64,000 nt of DNA from Vibrio sp. YMD68 (GCF_029958905.1 NZ_CP124614.1:868001-932000); one strand, 5' to 3'. Numbered from the stretch's first letter, positions 32,366 through 42,812 are shown. Notes: generated from the letters alone by a model not told the origin. Numbers and translations: made by a program.

Positions 32366-32581
32366 GTGGTCAATAGCAAAGTCATAAAGCGAGCGCTCTA
32401 TATTGCACTCATTGTTGGAACGCTTTTAAATGTTATCAATCAGTATGATGCTTTTTTTCATGCTTCAACAATACACTGGATAAAAGCTGCGTTGACTTAT
32501 TGTGTCCCTTTTGGCGTTTCTCTGATTAGTAGCATTATTACAATGAAAGATATGGCTCAAGAACAAGAAAAGAGTTCGTGA
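32366..32581 (+). CDS. Small NrtS-like nitrate/nitrite transporter
   Basis: A 71-residue protein with two hydrophobic segments, translated from GTG with a good AGGAG upstream. The spacing and residues of ALYIALIVGTLLNVINQ, a central Asp, and LTYCVPFGVSLISS resemble the short NrtS nitrate/nitrite transport proteins. It sits next to the molybdopterin genes needed for nitrate reductase, which fits, but the assignment is from pattern only. Confidence 0.6.
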   Translation: MVNSKVIKRALYIALIVGTLLNVINQYDAFFHASTIHWIKAALTYCVPFGVSLISSIITMKDMAQEQEKSS

Positions 32582-32743
32582 ACGATGGAGTGACAATCGA
32601 GGCCGTATAGGGGCTGGGGCACTTGTTGGAGACCTTATAGATAAAAACTATTGTAAAAATAGGTGAAATTGATTTAGTAAAATCATGAAATTAGACAACA
32701 ATTACCTTATACGCAATAAAAGTTGTCGCTTAAGGAGTAGACG

Positions 32744-33160
32744 ATGGAATCACAAAGAGTAAAAGATTACATGACCCTTCAGGCTGTTACCTTTACACCT
32801 GATATGTCGTTGAGTGTGGCTTTACAGAAAGTAATGAAATGCACGCACCTTGGTGGCCCAGTTATTGATTCAGAAGAGAAAGTCATTGGCTTCCTGTCCG
32901 AGCAGGATCTGCTCGATAAATTGGTTAAGGTCAGTTATTTCTGTCAAGACACGCATTTAGTGAGTGACTGCATGCACAAAGAAGTGCTCTCGGTGTCTCC
33001 AGAAACCACGATCATCGAAATGGCCGACAAAATGAAAGTAGGCAAGCCTAAAGTCTACCCTGTGATTGATAATGGGAAGTTGGTAGGCATTATTAGTCGA
33101 CGTGATGTCTTACGAGCAATCGGAAAAAGCATTGATGATTGCTTTAAACATCCGGTGTGA
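32744..33160 (+). CDS. CBS-domain pair protein
   Basis: 138 residues consisting almost entirely of two CBS repeats: residues about 8-60 (VKDYMTLQAVTF ... GPVIDSEEKVIGFLSEQDLLDK) and about 75-130 (VSDCMHKEVLSV ... YPVIDNGKLVGIISRRDVLRAI). CBS pairs bind adenine nucleotides and regulate partner proteins. No partner domain is fused here. A terminator follows. Confidence 0.9.
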   Translation: MESQRVKDYMTLQAVTFTPDMSLSVALQKVMKCTHLGGPVIDSEEKVIGFLSEQDLLDKLVKVSYFCQDTHLVSDCMHKEVLSVSPETTIIEMADKMKVGKPKVYPVIDNGKLVGIISRRDVLRAIGKSIDDCFKHPV

Positions 33161-33196
33161 TAGTTTGTCTCAGTCTATGATTAAGTAACAAAATGT

Positions 33197-33224
33197 AAGG
33201 CGCATAATGCGCCTTTGTTGTTTT
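33197..33224 (+). terminator. Terminator after the CBS gene
   Basis: Perfect 8-bp stem AAGGCGCA/TGCGCCTT with a TAA loop followed by TGTTGTTTT. Confidence 0.65.
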
Positions 33225-33236
33225 AAGGGAGATTGA

Positions 33237-34700
33237 ATGTCAGATCAGAGCGCTAAATTTGTCACCGGCTCAACCATGAGACATATCCTAGTGATGTCAG
33301 GAGCAGGATCCGTGGGTTTGATGGCGCTGTTCGTGGTTGATCTCCTCGACATGCTGTTCATCAGTATGCTTGGTCAAGTAGAACTCGCCGCTGCGGTTGG
33401 CTTTGCGGGCAGTTTAGTGTTTTTTTCTACGTCAATATCCATTGGTACATCGATTGCTATGGGGGCTTTGGTCTCTAAAGCGATTGGTTCTAAACAGCGT
33501 CAATACGCACGCCAACTCAGTGCCTCTATTCTGACGACTGCATTTATCATCAGCTCAATGGTTTCAGCGCTGATGTTCATCTATATCCCTGAGCTATTAA
33601 GCTTGATTGGGGCTAAGGGCGTTGCCGCTGAAAGGGCACAAGCTTACTTGCAAATAATCATTCCAAGTGGCCCTGTTATAGCTCTAGCGATGGCCGCTGG
33701 TGCAGGATTAAGAGCTGCGGGTGATGCAAAACGTTCGATGTGGGCAACGCTTTCTGGCGGAATCGTCAATGCGATCTTAGATCCCTTATTTATTTTTGGG
33801 TTTGGGTGGAATATTGAAGGAGCCGCAATTGCGTCGGTGGTTGCCCGATTTACCGTTTTGTATTTTTCATTGTACCCACTCATCAAGGTTCATGATTTGG
33901 TTGGCAAGCCATCGGCTTCTGATCTGCAAAGAACACTAAAAGTGATTTTAGCCATTGCCATCCCCGCAATCATTACCAATATTGCCACGCCCGTCGGTAA
34001 CGCGATAGTGACGACTTTTATTGCTCAGTTTGGTGAGAACTATGTAGCGGGTTATGCGGTTATTGGCCGATTAATACCCGTATGTTTTGCGGTGATTTTC
34101 GCGCTTTCTGGGGCGGTTGGTCCCATTATCGGGCAAAACTATGGGGCAGAACGTTTTGACCGAGTAAAAGAAACCTTAAACAACTCATTGATTGTCACCA
34201 CCACGTATACCTTATTGGTTTGCCTGATTTTGTATTTTATCCAAGACTTTATTGTTGTAGCTTTCAGCTTAGAAGGCGACGCTGAGATTATTGTGGCCGC
34301 TTTTTGTACATATATCGCCATTAGCTTTGTCTTCAATGGAACACTATTTGTGGCGAACACATCGTTTAATAATCTGGGTAAACCACTGTACTCAACGGCT
34401 CTGAATTTAGGTAAAGCAACGATAGGGACACTGCCTTTTGTCTATATTGGTGCACAATGGTTTGGCGCGTTAGGGGTACTTTATGGACAAGCGGTGGGTA
34501 CCGTTGTCTTTGGTCTTATTGCCGTTTATATGCTGAGAAAGCACATCGCAGGCATAATGCAAGGGCAAGAAGTTGATGAAGAAACGCCGGCTTATGCGAC
34601 GGTCAATTCACAACCATTTTGCTCGCATGATGCTGTTCTTATTGATGATCCTGTTGTTGAAAAGGAGATGATGGATGCCCTTAAAAAGAAAGAAAAATAA
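33237..34700 (+). CDS. MATE family efflux transporter
   Basis: 487 residues with about twelve membrane helices in two MatE halves. It belongs to the multidrug and toxic compound extrusion family, which exports cationic drugs using Na+ or H+ gradients. Repeated patterns such as LPLFIFGFGWNIEGAAIA-like and LSGAVGPIIGQNYGAERFDR, with the loop motif LRAAGDAKRS, are characteristic. The C-terminal 45 residues are charged and probably cytosolic. Confidence 0.88.
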   Translation: MSDQSAKFVTGSTMRHILVMSGAGSVGLMALFVVDLLDMLFISMLGQVELAAAVGFAGSLVFFSTSISIGTSIAMGALVSKAIGSKQRQYARQLSASILTTAFIISSMVSALMFIYIPELLSLIGAKGVAAERAQAYLQIIIPSGPVIALAMAAGAGLRAAGDAKRSMWATLSGGIVNAILDPLFIFGFGWNIEGAAIASVVARFTVLYFSLYPLIKVHDLVGKPSASDLQRTLKVILAIAIPAIITNIATPVGNAIVTTFIAQFGENYVAGYAVIGRLIPVCFAVIFALSGAVGPIIGQNYGAERFDRVKETLNNSLIVTTTYTLLVCLILYFIQDFIVVAFSLEGDAEIIVAAFCTYIAISFVFNGTLFVANTSFNNLGKPLYSTALNLGKATIGTLPFVYIGAQWFGALGVLYGQAVGTVVFGLIAVYMLRKHIAGIMQGQEVDEETPAYATVNSQPFCSHDAVLIDDPVVEKEMMDALKKKEK

Positions 34701-34722
34701 GGCTAAAAAGTGAAATAAACCT

Positions 34723-34754
34723 TTGACCTTGGAGTCGACTCAAAGGTTTATACT
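34723..34754 (+). promoter_or_regulatory. ZntR-type (MerR family) promoter of zntA
   Basis: -35 TTGACC and -10 TATACT are separated by about 20 bases instead of 17. The spacer is filled by a 22-bp near-perfect palindrome (34726-34747, one mismatch). This over-long, palindromic spacer is the hallmark of MerR-family metal-inducible promoters such as that of E. coli zntA. Confidence 0.85.
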
Positions 34755-34783
34755 CTTTATGAACATGATAAGGAGAAAACACT

Positions 34784-37123
34784 ATGTGCACAAAACATCA
34801 CGCGTGTCGTTCAGGCAAGGTCGGGTCAGTGACACCATTAAAAGGTTCTTGCTCAAGCCCCAAGATGACTTCCATTAAGATGGCAAGCGTATCAACATCC
34901 GATACGGGCTGCTGCAGTTCTAACGAATGTGAGAGCGGTTCAGGTCCAAATGATGAGGAAAGTGAGTCCAGTCCGTTTACATCAGACCCCTTAACCCAGA
35001 GCTGGAAAGTCGAAGGGATGGATTGCCCCTCCTGCGCAAGAAAGGTAGAAAAAGCGGTCAATAAGCTGGAAGGCATTTTGGAATCCAAGGTCTTATTTGC
35101 CACTGAAAAACTGGTCGTAAGATATAGTGATCCCGACGTGGTGAGTCATATTGAGCGGGCGGTTATTCACGCAGGATTTGCGCTCTCTTCAACAGCAAGC
35201 CCATCAAAAGTAGAAATCCCTAGCGGTTGGCTGCCCGTCATAAAACAAAATTCAAAAATACTTTTTATCGCCCTTGCGATGCTAGTAGCGGCTTCAATCA
35301 AGCCGATTGCTCCTTTTGTGAGTGAGTGGCTATTTATCCTAACTTGTTTAACGGGTTTGTATCCAATTGGGAAAAAAGCATTCAACTTGGCGCAGTCTGG
35401 CACCCCATTTTCCATTGAAACCTTGATGAGTGTCGCGGCCATTGGGGCACTGTATCTTGGTGAAACGGTTGAAGCGGCGATGGTGCTGCTTTTATTCTTG
35501 GTGGGTGAACGTTTAGAGGCGTTTGCTGCATCCCGAGCACGCAGCGGTGTTCAAGCATTAATGGCTCTTGTGCCTGAAACGGCGGTCAAAATTATTGATG
35601 GTGAACGAGTTGACGTCGCCGCCACTGAGCTGAATCCCGGTGATGTGATTGAAGTCTCCCCTGGGGCCAGATTACCCGCTGATGGGATGCTTCATGATGC
35701 ATCCGCAAGTTTTGATGAAAGCGCATTAACTGGAGAATCGATTCCTGTCGAGCGTTACCAAGGTGCTCCCGTGATGGCTGGGGCGGTCGTAGTAGATAGA
35801 GTGGTGCGCTTCACCATCACCTCCAAACAAGGTGAAAACGCCATTGATCGAATTTTGCATTTAATTGAAGAAGCGGAATCTCGCAAAGCACCATTGGAGC
35901 GCTTTTTAGATAAATTCAGCCGATGGTATACGCCTCTGATGATGGTGGTCGCCTTAGCGGTGATTACCCTGCCTCCTTTAATATTTTCCCAACCTTGGGA
36001 AACTTGGGTCTACCGAGGGTTGGCTTTACTTCTTATCGCTTGCCCGTGTGCATTAGTGATTTCTACTCCAGCAGCGATTACCTCGGGTTTGGCAGCGGCG
36101 GCTCGTCGCGGTGCGTTGATTAAAGGTGGATCGGCGCTCGAACAACTGGGTAAAGTACAAACGGTCGCGTTTGATAAAACGGGGACTTTGACCAAAGGAA
36201 AACCTGAAGTCACCAACGTGATTGCCCTTAATGGTTGGCAGGAGACATCGCTATTAGAGGTAGTCGGAGCAATTGAAGTTGGATCAAGTCACCCATTGGC
36301 TGTTTCGTTAGTCAATCGAGCAAAGCAACTCGGTGTAGCGTTGCCAGAAGCGACCGAAAAACAGACCTTGTTAGGCAGTGGCGTCAGAGGAAATGTCGCA
36401 GGTGAACAGTACCAAATGTGCGCCCCGAGCAAGCTAGATATTGACCTTGATAAGGAGGTCATGAGCAAGGTTGAAGCCTTAGAGAGCGAAGGGAAAACCG
36501 TTGTCGTGGCTCTAAACACCTCGTCAAACATGGAGACAGTGAACTGTATTGGCATTATCGCCTGGCAAGATACATTACGAGAGGATGCGAGGCAGGCGGT
36601 CAGTTACCTTAACTCATTAGGCATTAATTCAATTATGCTCACTGGTGACAACCCTCGTAGCGCCCTCGCCATCAGTGCGATGATTGGTATCGATTATAAA
36701 GCCAGCTTACTTCCGCAAGATAAAGTGGGTTATGTTGAAGAGCTTTCACAGACCCGTCATGTTGCCATGGTAGGGGATGGTATTAATGATGCTCCAGCCA
36801 TGAAAGCCGCCAGTATCGGTATTGCTATGGGAGGAGGCACCGATGTTGCCTTAGAAACGGCGGATGCTGCGATTACTCATAATCGCTTGGTGGAGTTGCC
36901 GAGTATGATTGAGTTATCCAGAGCAACTCTAAATAATATCAGGCAAAATGTGGTTTTGGCGTTGGGTTTAAAGTCGATATTTTTGGTGACGAGTCTACTT
37001 GGCATTACCGGTCTTTGGGTTGCGGTGCTAGCCGACAGCGGAGCAACCGCTTTAGTGACACTCAATGCATTGCGTCTGCTAAAATTTAAGCCATCTAATG
37101 CGATAGATTCTCAGTCATCTTGA
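34784..37123 (+). CDS. zntA: Zn(II)/Cd(II)/Pb(II) P-type ATPase
   Basis: Metal-exporting P1B ATPase, 779 residues. The first 70 residues are rich in Cys, His and Ser (CTKHHACRS, GCCSSNECESG) ahead of a heavy-metal-associated domain with GMDCPSCA. The transport motif ACPCALVISTP, the phosphorylation motif DKTGTLTKG, and VGDGINDAPAM are present. The CPC motif and the ZntR-like promoter support zinc-cadmium-lead specificity. Its location before udp agrees with the Vibrio zntA-udp order. Confidence 0.95.
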   Translation: MCTKHHACRSGKVGSVTPLKGSCSSPKMTSIKMASVSTSDTGCCSSNECESGSGPNDEESESSPFTSDPLTQSWKVEGMDCPSCARKVEKAVNKLEGILESKVLFATEKLVVRYSDPDVVSHIERAVIHAGFALSSTASPSKVEIPSGWLPVIKQNSKILFIALAMLVAASIKPIAPFVSEWLFILTCLTGLYPIGKKAFNLAQSGTPFSIETLMSVAAIGALYLGETVEAAMVLLLFLVGERLEAFAASRARSGVQALMALVPETAVKIIDGERVDVAATELNPGDVIEVSPGARLPADGMLHDASASFDESALTGESIPVERYQGAPVMAGAVVVDRVVRFTITSKQGENAIDRILHLIEEAESRKAPLERFLDKFSRWYTPLMMVVALAVITLPPLIFSQPWETWVYRGLALLLIACPCALVISTPAAITSGLAAAARRGALIKGGSALEQLGKVQTVAFDKTGTLTKGKPEVTNVIALNGWQETSLLEVVGAIEVGSSHPLAVSLVNRAKQLGVALPEATEKQTLLGSGVRGNVAGEQYQMCAPSKLDIDLDKEVMSKVEALESEGKTVVVALNTSSNMETVNCIGIIAWQDTLREDARQAVSYLNSLGINSIMLTGDNPRSALAISAMIGIDYKASLLPQDKVGYVEELSQTRHVAMVGDGINDAPAMKAASIGIAMGGGTDVALETADAAITHNRLVELPSMIELSRATLNNIRQNVVLALGLKSIFLVTSLLGITGLWVAVLADSGATALVTLNALRLLKFKPSNAIDSQSS

Positions 37124-37145
37124 TGCTGCTTTTGTCCTTGAAATA

Positions 37146-37178
37146 AAAATGCCCACTTTTCTAATAAGTGGGCATTTT
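37146..37178 (+). terminator. Terminator after zntA
   Basis: 13-bp stem AAAATGCCCACTT/AAGTGGGCATTTT with a 7-base loop and T-rich tail. Confidence 0.8.
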
Positions 37179-37264
37179 CATGTGCAATCAATGCAATAAA
37201 AGCAACTTAAAGTGTGATGCAAACCGATTTTCTATGAAATATCACACAATCTATCATCTTTTGG

Positions 37265-37280
37265 TGTGAAATCGATCACT
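37265..37280 (+). promoter_or_regulatory. Putative CRP site upstream of udp
   Basis: TGTGA-N6-TCACT, one base from the TGTGA-N6-TCACA consensus. It lies 121 bases before the udp start; udp is CRP- and CytR-regulated in E. coli. A second ATATCACA half-site lies about 30 bases further upstream. Confidence 0.6.
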
Positions 37281-37400
37281 CTTTGTTGAGGTTAGGTTCG
37301 CTACAGTTGCGAGGTGATTAATTTAATAACGTTACCAACTAAACTACAGTGTAGTTATGCGTTGAATGAATAGCTGAACAAGCTGCAAAAGGAGTGATAT

Positions 37401-38159
37401 ATGTCTCAAGCCGTTTTCCACTTAGGTATTACAGAAGCTGATTTAAATGGTGCAACACTTGCTATCATCCCAGGTGACCCTGCGCGTGTACAAAAAATTG
37501 CTGAAGAAATGGACAACCCAGTCTTTCTAGCAAGTCATCGTGAATACACGCTTTATCGTGCCGAGTTAGATGGAAAACCGGTTGTCGTTTGTTCAACAGG
37601 TATTGGTGGTCCATCAACCTCTATCGCAGTCGAAGAGCTTGCACAGCTTGGTGTTCGTACTTTCTTACGCGTTGGTACTACTGGTGCTATTCAACCGCAT
37701 GTGAATGTTGGAGACATGATTGTATCAACTGGCTCAGTTCGCCTTGATGGTGCTAGCTTGCACTTTGCACCAATGGAGTTCCCAGCGGTTGCCGATTTTG
37801 ATGTCGCGACGGCAATGAAAGCTGCCGTTGAAGAATCTGGTGCTACAGTTCATATGGGGGTTACTGCGTCAAGTGATACTTTCTACCCAGGACAAGAGCG
37901 TTACGATACGTTCTCTGGACGCGTAGTGAAGCGTTTCCAAGGCTCTATGCAAGAGTGGCAAGATATGGGCGTACTGAACTTTGAGATGGAATCTGCAACA
38001 CTACTGACCATGTGTGCAAGCTCTGGTCTAAAAGCTGGTTGTGTCGCGGGTGTTATCATCAACCGTACTCAAAAAGAAATTCCAGATCATGCCACACTAA
38101 AAGAAACCGAAGCGCGTTCTATTAAGGTTGTGGTTGCAGCAGCACGTAACATGCTCTAA
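37401..38159 (+). CDS. udp: Uridine phosphorylase
   Basis: Cleaves uridine to uracil and ribose-1-phosphate (nucleoside salvage). 252 residues of the nucleoside-phosphorylase family with [15 protein letters not shown], the phosphate loop VGTTGAIQ, and [20 protein letters not shown] precedes the ATG, and a strong terminator follows. Confidence 0.97.
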   Translation: MSQAVFHLGITEADLNGATLAIIPGDPARVQKIAEEMDNPVFLASHREYTLYRAELDGKPVVVCSTGIGGPSTSIAVEELAQLGVRTFLRVGTTGAIQPHVNVGDMIVSTGSVRLDGASLHFAPMEFPAVADFDVATAMKAAVEESGATVHMGVTASSDTFYPGQERYDTFSGRVVKRFQGSMQEWQDMGVLNFEMESATLLTMCASSGLKAGCVAGVIINRTQKEIPDHATLKETEARSIKVVVAAARNML

Positions 38160-38187
38160 ATAATACGTAATTACAGTCATACATTTG

Positions 38188-38217
38188 AAACCACCGATCT
38201 GATATCGGTGGTTTTTT
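38188..38217 (+). terminator. Terminator of udp
   Basis: 11-bp stem AAACCACCGAT/ATCGGTGGTTT, 5-base loop and seven T residues. Confidence 0.85.
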
Positions 38218-38273
38218 CTATTGGTCGCGGATAACGTAAAGTAGAAAACGTCATTAGACTTACAGATAGATAA

Positions 38274-38303
38274 AGATCCCAACCATGAGTTGGGTTGGGA
38301 TCT
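38274..38303 (-). terminator. Terminator of the minus-strand gene at 38368
   Basis: 11-bp perfect stem AGATCCCAACC/GGTTGGGATCT with an 8-base loop; on the minus strand it is followed by TTTATCTATC. Likely ends the hypothetical gene, 64 bases beyond its stop. Confidence 0.6.
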
Positions 38304-38367
38304 TGACTTCATCTCAGGATAACTTTTGCGTTAGCTATGGAATGAATTTGATGGCCCTATCATCCAT

Positions 38368-39192
38368 CTACTGGCACTCTTGCGACGTTTCTAACGCTGG
38401 AAGTGGTAAATAGATACCTTCTGTTAGCTCAGACAAAATATGGTCATACACGCTGGTGATGCTCACGGATATTTCACTGGTTAATGCATATAACTGCTCT
38501 GCCGAAAGCACATATTTTGGATTGTCGGTCATCTCTTCCAATTGATGTATGGCATGGTGACTGGCTTGAGAAGCCATCGAATATGGGCTGATTATCGACA
38601 GTTGGTTCAGTTTGCGGCACATGGCGGTACAGCGGTATTGAGTACGTAGAATACCCGCTTGTGTATCCATGTCTTGTATCGATATTCTCAATTGAGTGAG
38701 TGCTTCCATCGAGTCGATGACTTGTTGCCATTTCACATGATATTGATGCCCCAAATCTTCTCTGCCGGATTCTGCAAGCCACGCCATCGCAATCTCATCC
38801 ATCAAGTACATACAATGCCTCATGGCTGCACCGTGGATTATCTGATTTCGAGCGACTGTTCTTTCGTGCCAATCTTTGCCGAGACCAGTCAGCCTCATTT
38901 GTAGAATTCGGTAATCCGGTTTGTTATTGAAATGGGCAATGGAAATCAAATGATTGGTTTGCTTTAAAATCTCTTGGTTAAGTGGCTCAAGAGTATTCTT
39001 GGGGTCAGTGGTGTAGATCAATGCCGAATGCGTAGCACGGCGGTATTTTCTGCATAAGATCAGTAGCTGCCTTAATGTGATGATGAGTTGGTATTTTCGT
39101 TGGAAGGCGGATCCACGCTGTTTTGATGAGTGGAGTAATGTGGCGAATACGCCAAAAGTAATGAATGAAATGACGGTGATAAGAATAAGCAT
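38368..39192 (-). CDS. Conserved hypothetical membrane-anchored helical protein
   Basis: 274 residues. One N-terminal membrane helix (residues 2-20) precedes a long helical region with many Gln/Arg/His residues and no catalytic motif that I know. It lies between udp and metG as in other vibrios, so it is probably a conserved Vibrio protein. I cannot assign a function. Confidence 0.75.
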   Translation of the reverse strand: MLILITVISFITFGVFATLLHSSKQRGSAFQRKYQLIITLRQLLILCRKYRRATHSALIYTTDPKNTLEPLNQEILKQTNHLISIAHFNNKPDYRILQMRLTGLGKDWHERTVARNQIIHGAAMRHCMYLMDEIAMAWLAESGREDLGHQYHVKWQQVIDSMEALTQLRISIQDMDTQAGILRTQYRCTAMCRKLNQLSIISPYSMASQASHHAIHQLEEMTDNPKYVLSAEQLYALTSEISVSITSVYDHILSELTEGIYLPLPALETSQECQ

Positions 39193-39343
39193 AACGACTC
39201 CTTTAGAGATATACCTAAAGTGAGTAGTCCAAGTTCCATGCCACTTTTAAATTAATTTAAAAACAATGACTTAGTTGTATTTTACTCTAATTGTGTGTGC
39301 GTTTTTGGTGCAAGGGACCCCAAATAAGGGAGAAGTAGAATAT

Positions 39344-39376
39344 AAAAAACGCCCACAGTACTAAGACTATGAGCGT
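39344..39376 (-). terminator. Terminator of metG
   Basis: On the minus strand a 12-bp stem including two U-G pairs (AACGCTCATAGT with ACTGTGGGCGTT), 6-base loop, then six T residues. Confidence 0.75.
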
Positions 39377-39432
39377 TCTGATGTGCTTATTGACGTGTTT
39401 ACCTACCTCACCAACGATCTGATTATGTTGCC

Positions 39433-39459
39433 AAATCAAATCAAATCAAATCAAATCAA
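39433..39459. repeat. AAATC simple-sequence repeat
   Basis: Five exact tandem AAATC units plus a partial sixth, downstream of metG and outside any gene. The copy number may be unstable. Confidence 0.9.
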
Positions 39460-39501
39460 GCCAGCTAGGTAAAATTAGGTCAGGGCGACGGACGTTCGTC
39501 A

Positions 39502-41577
39502 TTACATGACACGCATACCTGGCTGTGCACCTTCGTGTGGTTCAAGAATCCATAGATCGCTGCCACCAGGGCCAGCCGCTAGGATCATGCCTTCTGACAT
39601 ACCAAACTTCATCTTACGAGGCTTTAGGTTTGCGACCATTACGGTTAGCTTGCCTTCGAGCTCTTCTGGTTTATATGCAGACTTGATGCCAGAGAACACT
39701 TGGCGAGTCTCACCACCGATATCCAGTTGGAACTTCAGTAGCTTGTTCGCTTTTGGCACTTCTTCACAAGAGATGATACGAGCAATACGCATATCAACGG
39801 CTGCAAATGCATCAAACTCAATCTCGTCGGCGATTGGATCTTTGTCGAGTTCCGTTTGGTTTGCTTGTTCTTTCTCAGCTTCTGCTTTTTCTTTTGCTGC
39901 TGCTTCAGCGGCTGCATCTTCTTTTGACGATTCAACCATGGCTTCCACTTTCTTAGAGTCAATACGGCTAAACAGCGCTTTGAATTTCGTAATTTCATGG
40001 TCAGTGAGCGGAGTCGCCACACCTTCCCATGTTAGCTCTTCGTTTAGGAAGGCTTCAGTGCGAGCGGCAAGTTCTGGCATGACCGGTTTTAGGTAAGCCA
40101 TTAGAACGCGGAAAAGGTTGATACCAACAGAAGAAACTTGTTGAAGCTCTTGCTCTTTACCTTCTTCTTTGGCTAAAACCCAAGGGGCTTTTTCATCGAT
40201 GTACTGGTTTGCTTTGTCAGCAAGCGCAGTGATCTCACGGATAGCACGGCTAAACTCACGCGTTTCGTAGAGCTCACCGATGCGATCAGCGGCAGCTGCA
40301 AACTCGTTGTAAAGTTCAGGCTCTGCAAATTCAGCAGAGAGCTTGCCTTCAAAACGCTTGGTAATGAAGCCCGCGTTACGAGAAGCTAGGTTAACAATCT
40401 TGTTGACCACGTCAGCGTTTACACGTTGAGTGAAGTCTTCAAGGTTAAGATCTAAGTCGTCGATTCGGCTGTTCAGCTTCGCCGCGTAGTAGTAACGCAA
40501 GCACTCTGGGTCGAGGTGATTTAGGTACGTACTTGCTTTGATGAATGTGCCTTTAGACTTAGACATCTTCGCACCGTTGACCGTAACGTAGCCGTGTACA
40601 AATACGTTGTTTGGCTTACGGAAACCCGCTCCGTCTAGCATTGCAGGCCAAAATAGGCTGTGGAAATACACAATATCTTTACCAATGAAGTGGTAAAGCT
40701 CTGTCGAGCTGTCTTTTTTCCAGTATTCGTCAAAATCTAGGTCGTCGCGCTTATCACATAGGTTTTTGAATGAACCCATGTAGCCGATTGGTGCATCGAG
40801 CCATACGTAGAAGAACTTGTCTTTTTCGCCAGGGATTTCAAAACCAAAGTAAGGTGCATCGCGTGAGATATCCCACTGCTGAAGACCCGATTCAAACCAT
40901 TCCTGCATTTTGTTGGCGGTTTCGTTTTGCAGTGAGCCAGAACGAGTCCACTCTTTTAGCATGCTTTCAAATTGAGGAAGGTCGAAGAAAAAGTGCTCTG
41001 AATCTTTCATCACTGGCGTTGCGCCTGATACCGCTGATTTAGGGTTAATCAGTTCCGTTGGGCTGTATGTCTCGCCACAGTTATCGCAGTTGTCGCCATA
41101 TTGGTCTTCAGACTTACACTTAGGGCAAGTGCCTTTTACAAAACGGTCTGGTAAGAACATCTCTTTTTCAGGGTCGAACAGTTGAGAGATGGTACGGCTA
41201 GAAATAAAACCGTTCTTTTTCAGTTCAAGGTAGATGTGAGAGGCCAGTTCGCGATTCTCTTCAGAGTGCGTGCTGTGGTAGTTATCAAAACTGATATCAA
41301 AACCGGCGAAGTCTTTTTGATGTTCTTCGCTAACTGCCGCAATCATCTCTTCTGGCGTAATACCCATCTGTTGTGCTTTAAGCATGATCGGTGTGCCGTG
41401 AGCATCGTCCGCGCAGATGAAGTTTACAGTGTTGCCGCGTAGACGCTGGTAACGAACCCAAATATCCGCTTGGATATGCTCAAGCATATGTCCAAGGTGG
41501 ATCGAACCGTTAGCGTACGGAAGGGCACAAGTTACCAGTAGTTTCCTAGCAGAAGAGTTTCTTGGTTCAGTTGCCAT
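39502..41577 (-). CDS. metG: Methionyl-tRNA synthetase
   Basis: Charges tRNA-Met with methionine. 691 residues with the class I signatures [15 protein letters not shown] (HIGH-type) and KMSKSKGTF, a zinc-knuckle set ([19 protein letters not shown]), the anticodon domain, an Ala/Glu/Lys-rich linker (about 550-590), and a C-terminal tRNA-binding OB domain (about 590-691) that mediates dimerisation. It is divergent from mrp. Confidence 0.97.
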   Translation of the reverse strand: MATEPRNSSARKLLVTCALPYANGSIHLGHMLEHIQADIWVRYQRLRGNTVNFICADDAHGTPIMLKAQQMGITPEEMIAAVSEEHQKDFAGFDISFDNYHSTHSEENRELASHIYLELKKNGFISSRTISQLFDPEKEMFLPDRFVKGTCPKCKSEDQYGDNCDNCGETYSPTELINPKSAVSGATPVMKDSEHFFFDLPQFESMLKEWTRSGSLQNETANKMQEWFESGLQQWDISRDAPYFGFEIPGEKDKFFYVWLDAPIGYMGSFKNLCDKRDDLDFDEYWKKDSSTELYHFIGKDIVYFHSLFWPAMLDGAGFRKPNNVFVHGYVTVNGAKMSKSKGTFIKASTYLNHLDPECLRYYYAAKLNSRIDDLDLNLEDFTQRVNADVVNKIVNLASRNAGFITKRFEGKLSAEFAEPELYNEFAAAADRIGELYETREFSRAIREITALADKANQYIDEKAPWVLAKEEGKEQELQQVSSVGINLFRVLMAYLKPVMPELAARTEAFLNEELTWEGVATPLTDHEITKFKALFSRIDSKKVEAMVESSKEDAAAEAAAKEKAEAEKEQANQTELDKDPIADEIEFDAFAAVDMRIARIISCEEVPKANKLLKFQLDIGGETRQVFSGIKSAYKPEELEGKLTVMVANLKPRKMKFGMSEGMILAAGPGGSDLWILEPHEGAQPGMRVM

Positions 41578-41732
41578 ACTTAATTATTCGCTTTAATTGA
41601 TAGGTATAAAATGATGGCTAATACTACCGCATGACGCGGTTAACGCCAAGGTGTGACATGGGCTATTCCCCCAAATTTTTTGGGGTTCAGTCAGAAGCAA
41701 GCGAGTGTTAGGATGATGAAAAAGGAGAACGT

Positions 41733-42812
41733 ATGCATCAGTTTCAATCTAAACAGGATTTTTGCCTGTGGCTCAATGAATTTTCTCACCCTAGTCTCAT
41801 CGAAGGTTGGGCTAATCAAGCAGGAATAGTCACGATTCTGCCGACCGGTGTTTTCCAGATCGACGTTCCCTTTGCTGCCAGTGAGCTTGTGCAAAGTTTG
41901 GAAAGCTGGATTACCTCTGCTCAGGCGTCTCAAAAAGTGTCCTCATTCCAGTTTTCTGTCACGACCAGTGTCAAAGCGCTTCATACTCAGTCTTTGCAAC
42001 CGATCAAAGGGGTAAAGAATGTCATTGCCGTGACATCGGCTAAAGGGGGGGTAGGCAAATCCACCACCGCGGTTAACTTGGCGCTGGCTATTGCCCAGTC
42101 TGGGGCAAAAGTCGGTTTACTGGATGCGGACATCTATGGCCCATCAGTGCCAATGATGATAGGTCAAGAGGACGCAAAACCACAAGTTAGAGATAGCAAG
42201 TGGATGCAACCTATTGAAGCGCATGGCATTCACACTCATTCTATTGGTTATTTAGTCGATAAAAATGAAGCCGCGATCTGGCGAGGGCCAATGGCATCGA
42301 AAGCGTTAGCGCAATTGGTGAATGAGACGGAATGGCCTGATCTCGATTACTTGGTGATTGATATGCCACCGGGAACCGGTGATATTCAGCTCACATTATC
42401 TCAGCAAATTCCGGTTACTGGGGCGGTTATTGTCACCACACCACAAGATCTTGCTTTGGCGGATGCGCGAAAAGGCGCGGCCATGTTTAGAAAAGTTGAC
42501 GTTCCTGTGATCGGTTTAGTTGAAAACATGAGTTACCACATTTGTAGCCATTGTGGCGAAAAAGAGCATATTTTCGGTGCAGGTGGGGCGCAAAGCTTAT
42601 CCGCTGAATATGGGTTGTCTTTGCTTGCTCAAATCCCATTGCATATCCAAGTTAGGGAAGATATTGATCGAGGTGTGCCTACTGTGGCGTCCAATGCCGA
42701 TAGTGAGCACAAAAAACGTTATCTAGATTTAGCAGAAAGTGTGTGCAGTTGCTTATATTGGCAGGGAAAACCTAAGCCTGACGCGATCAGTTTTCAACTC
42801 ATTGACGAGTAA
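41733..42812 (+). CDS. apbC: Mrp/ApbC P-loop iron-sulfur carrier ATPase
   Basis: 359 residues of the Mrp/NBP35 family, which binds and transfers [4Fe-4S] clusters. It has the deviant Walker A AKGGVGKSTTAVNLA near residue 105, VIDMPPGTGDIQLTLSQ, and a CSHCG (CxxC) cluster ligand. The first 90 residues form a short domain where DUF59 sits in homologues. Located between metG and udk as in other Vibrio genomes. Confidence 0.94.
   Translation: MHQFQSKQDFCLWLNEFSHPSLIEGWANQAGIVTILPTGVFQIDVPFAASELVQSLESWITSAQASQKVSSFQFSVTTSVKALHTQSLQPIKGVKNVIAVTSAKGGVGKSTTAVNLALAIAQSGAKVGLLDADIYGPSVPMMIGQEDAKPQVRDSKWMQPIEAHGIHTHSIGYLVDKNEAAIWRGPMASKALAQLVNETEWPDLDYLVIDMPPGTGDIQLTLSQQIPVTGAVIVTTPQDLALADARKGAAMFRKVDVPVIGLVENMSYHICSHCGEKEHIFGAGGAQSLSAEYGLSLLAQIPLHIQVREDIDRGVPTVASNADSEHKKRYLDLAESVCSCLYWQGKPKPDAISFQLIDE

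Larger units (their letters stand above)
39193..39501. other. Intergenic region with metG terminator and AAATC microsatellite
   Basis: 309 bp between two minus-strand genes. It includes a terminator at 39344-39376, a five-copy AAATC tract at 39433-39459 directly after metG, and the promoter of the 38368 gene near 39200-39330. No gene was found. Confidence 0.6.
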
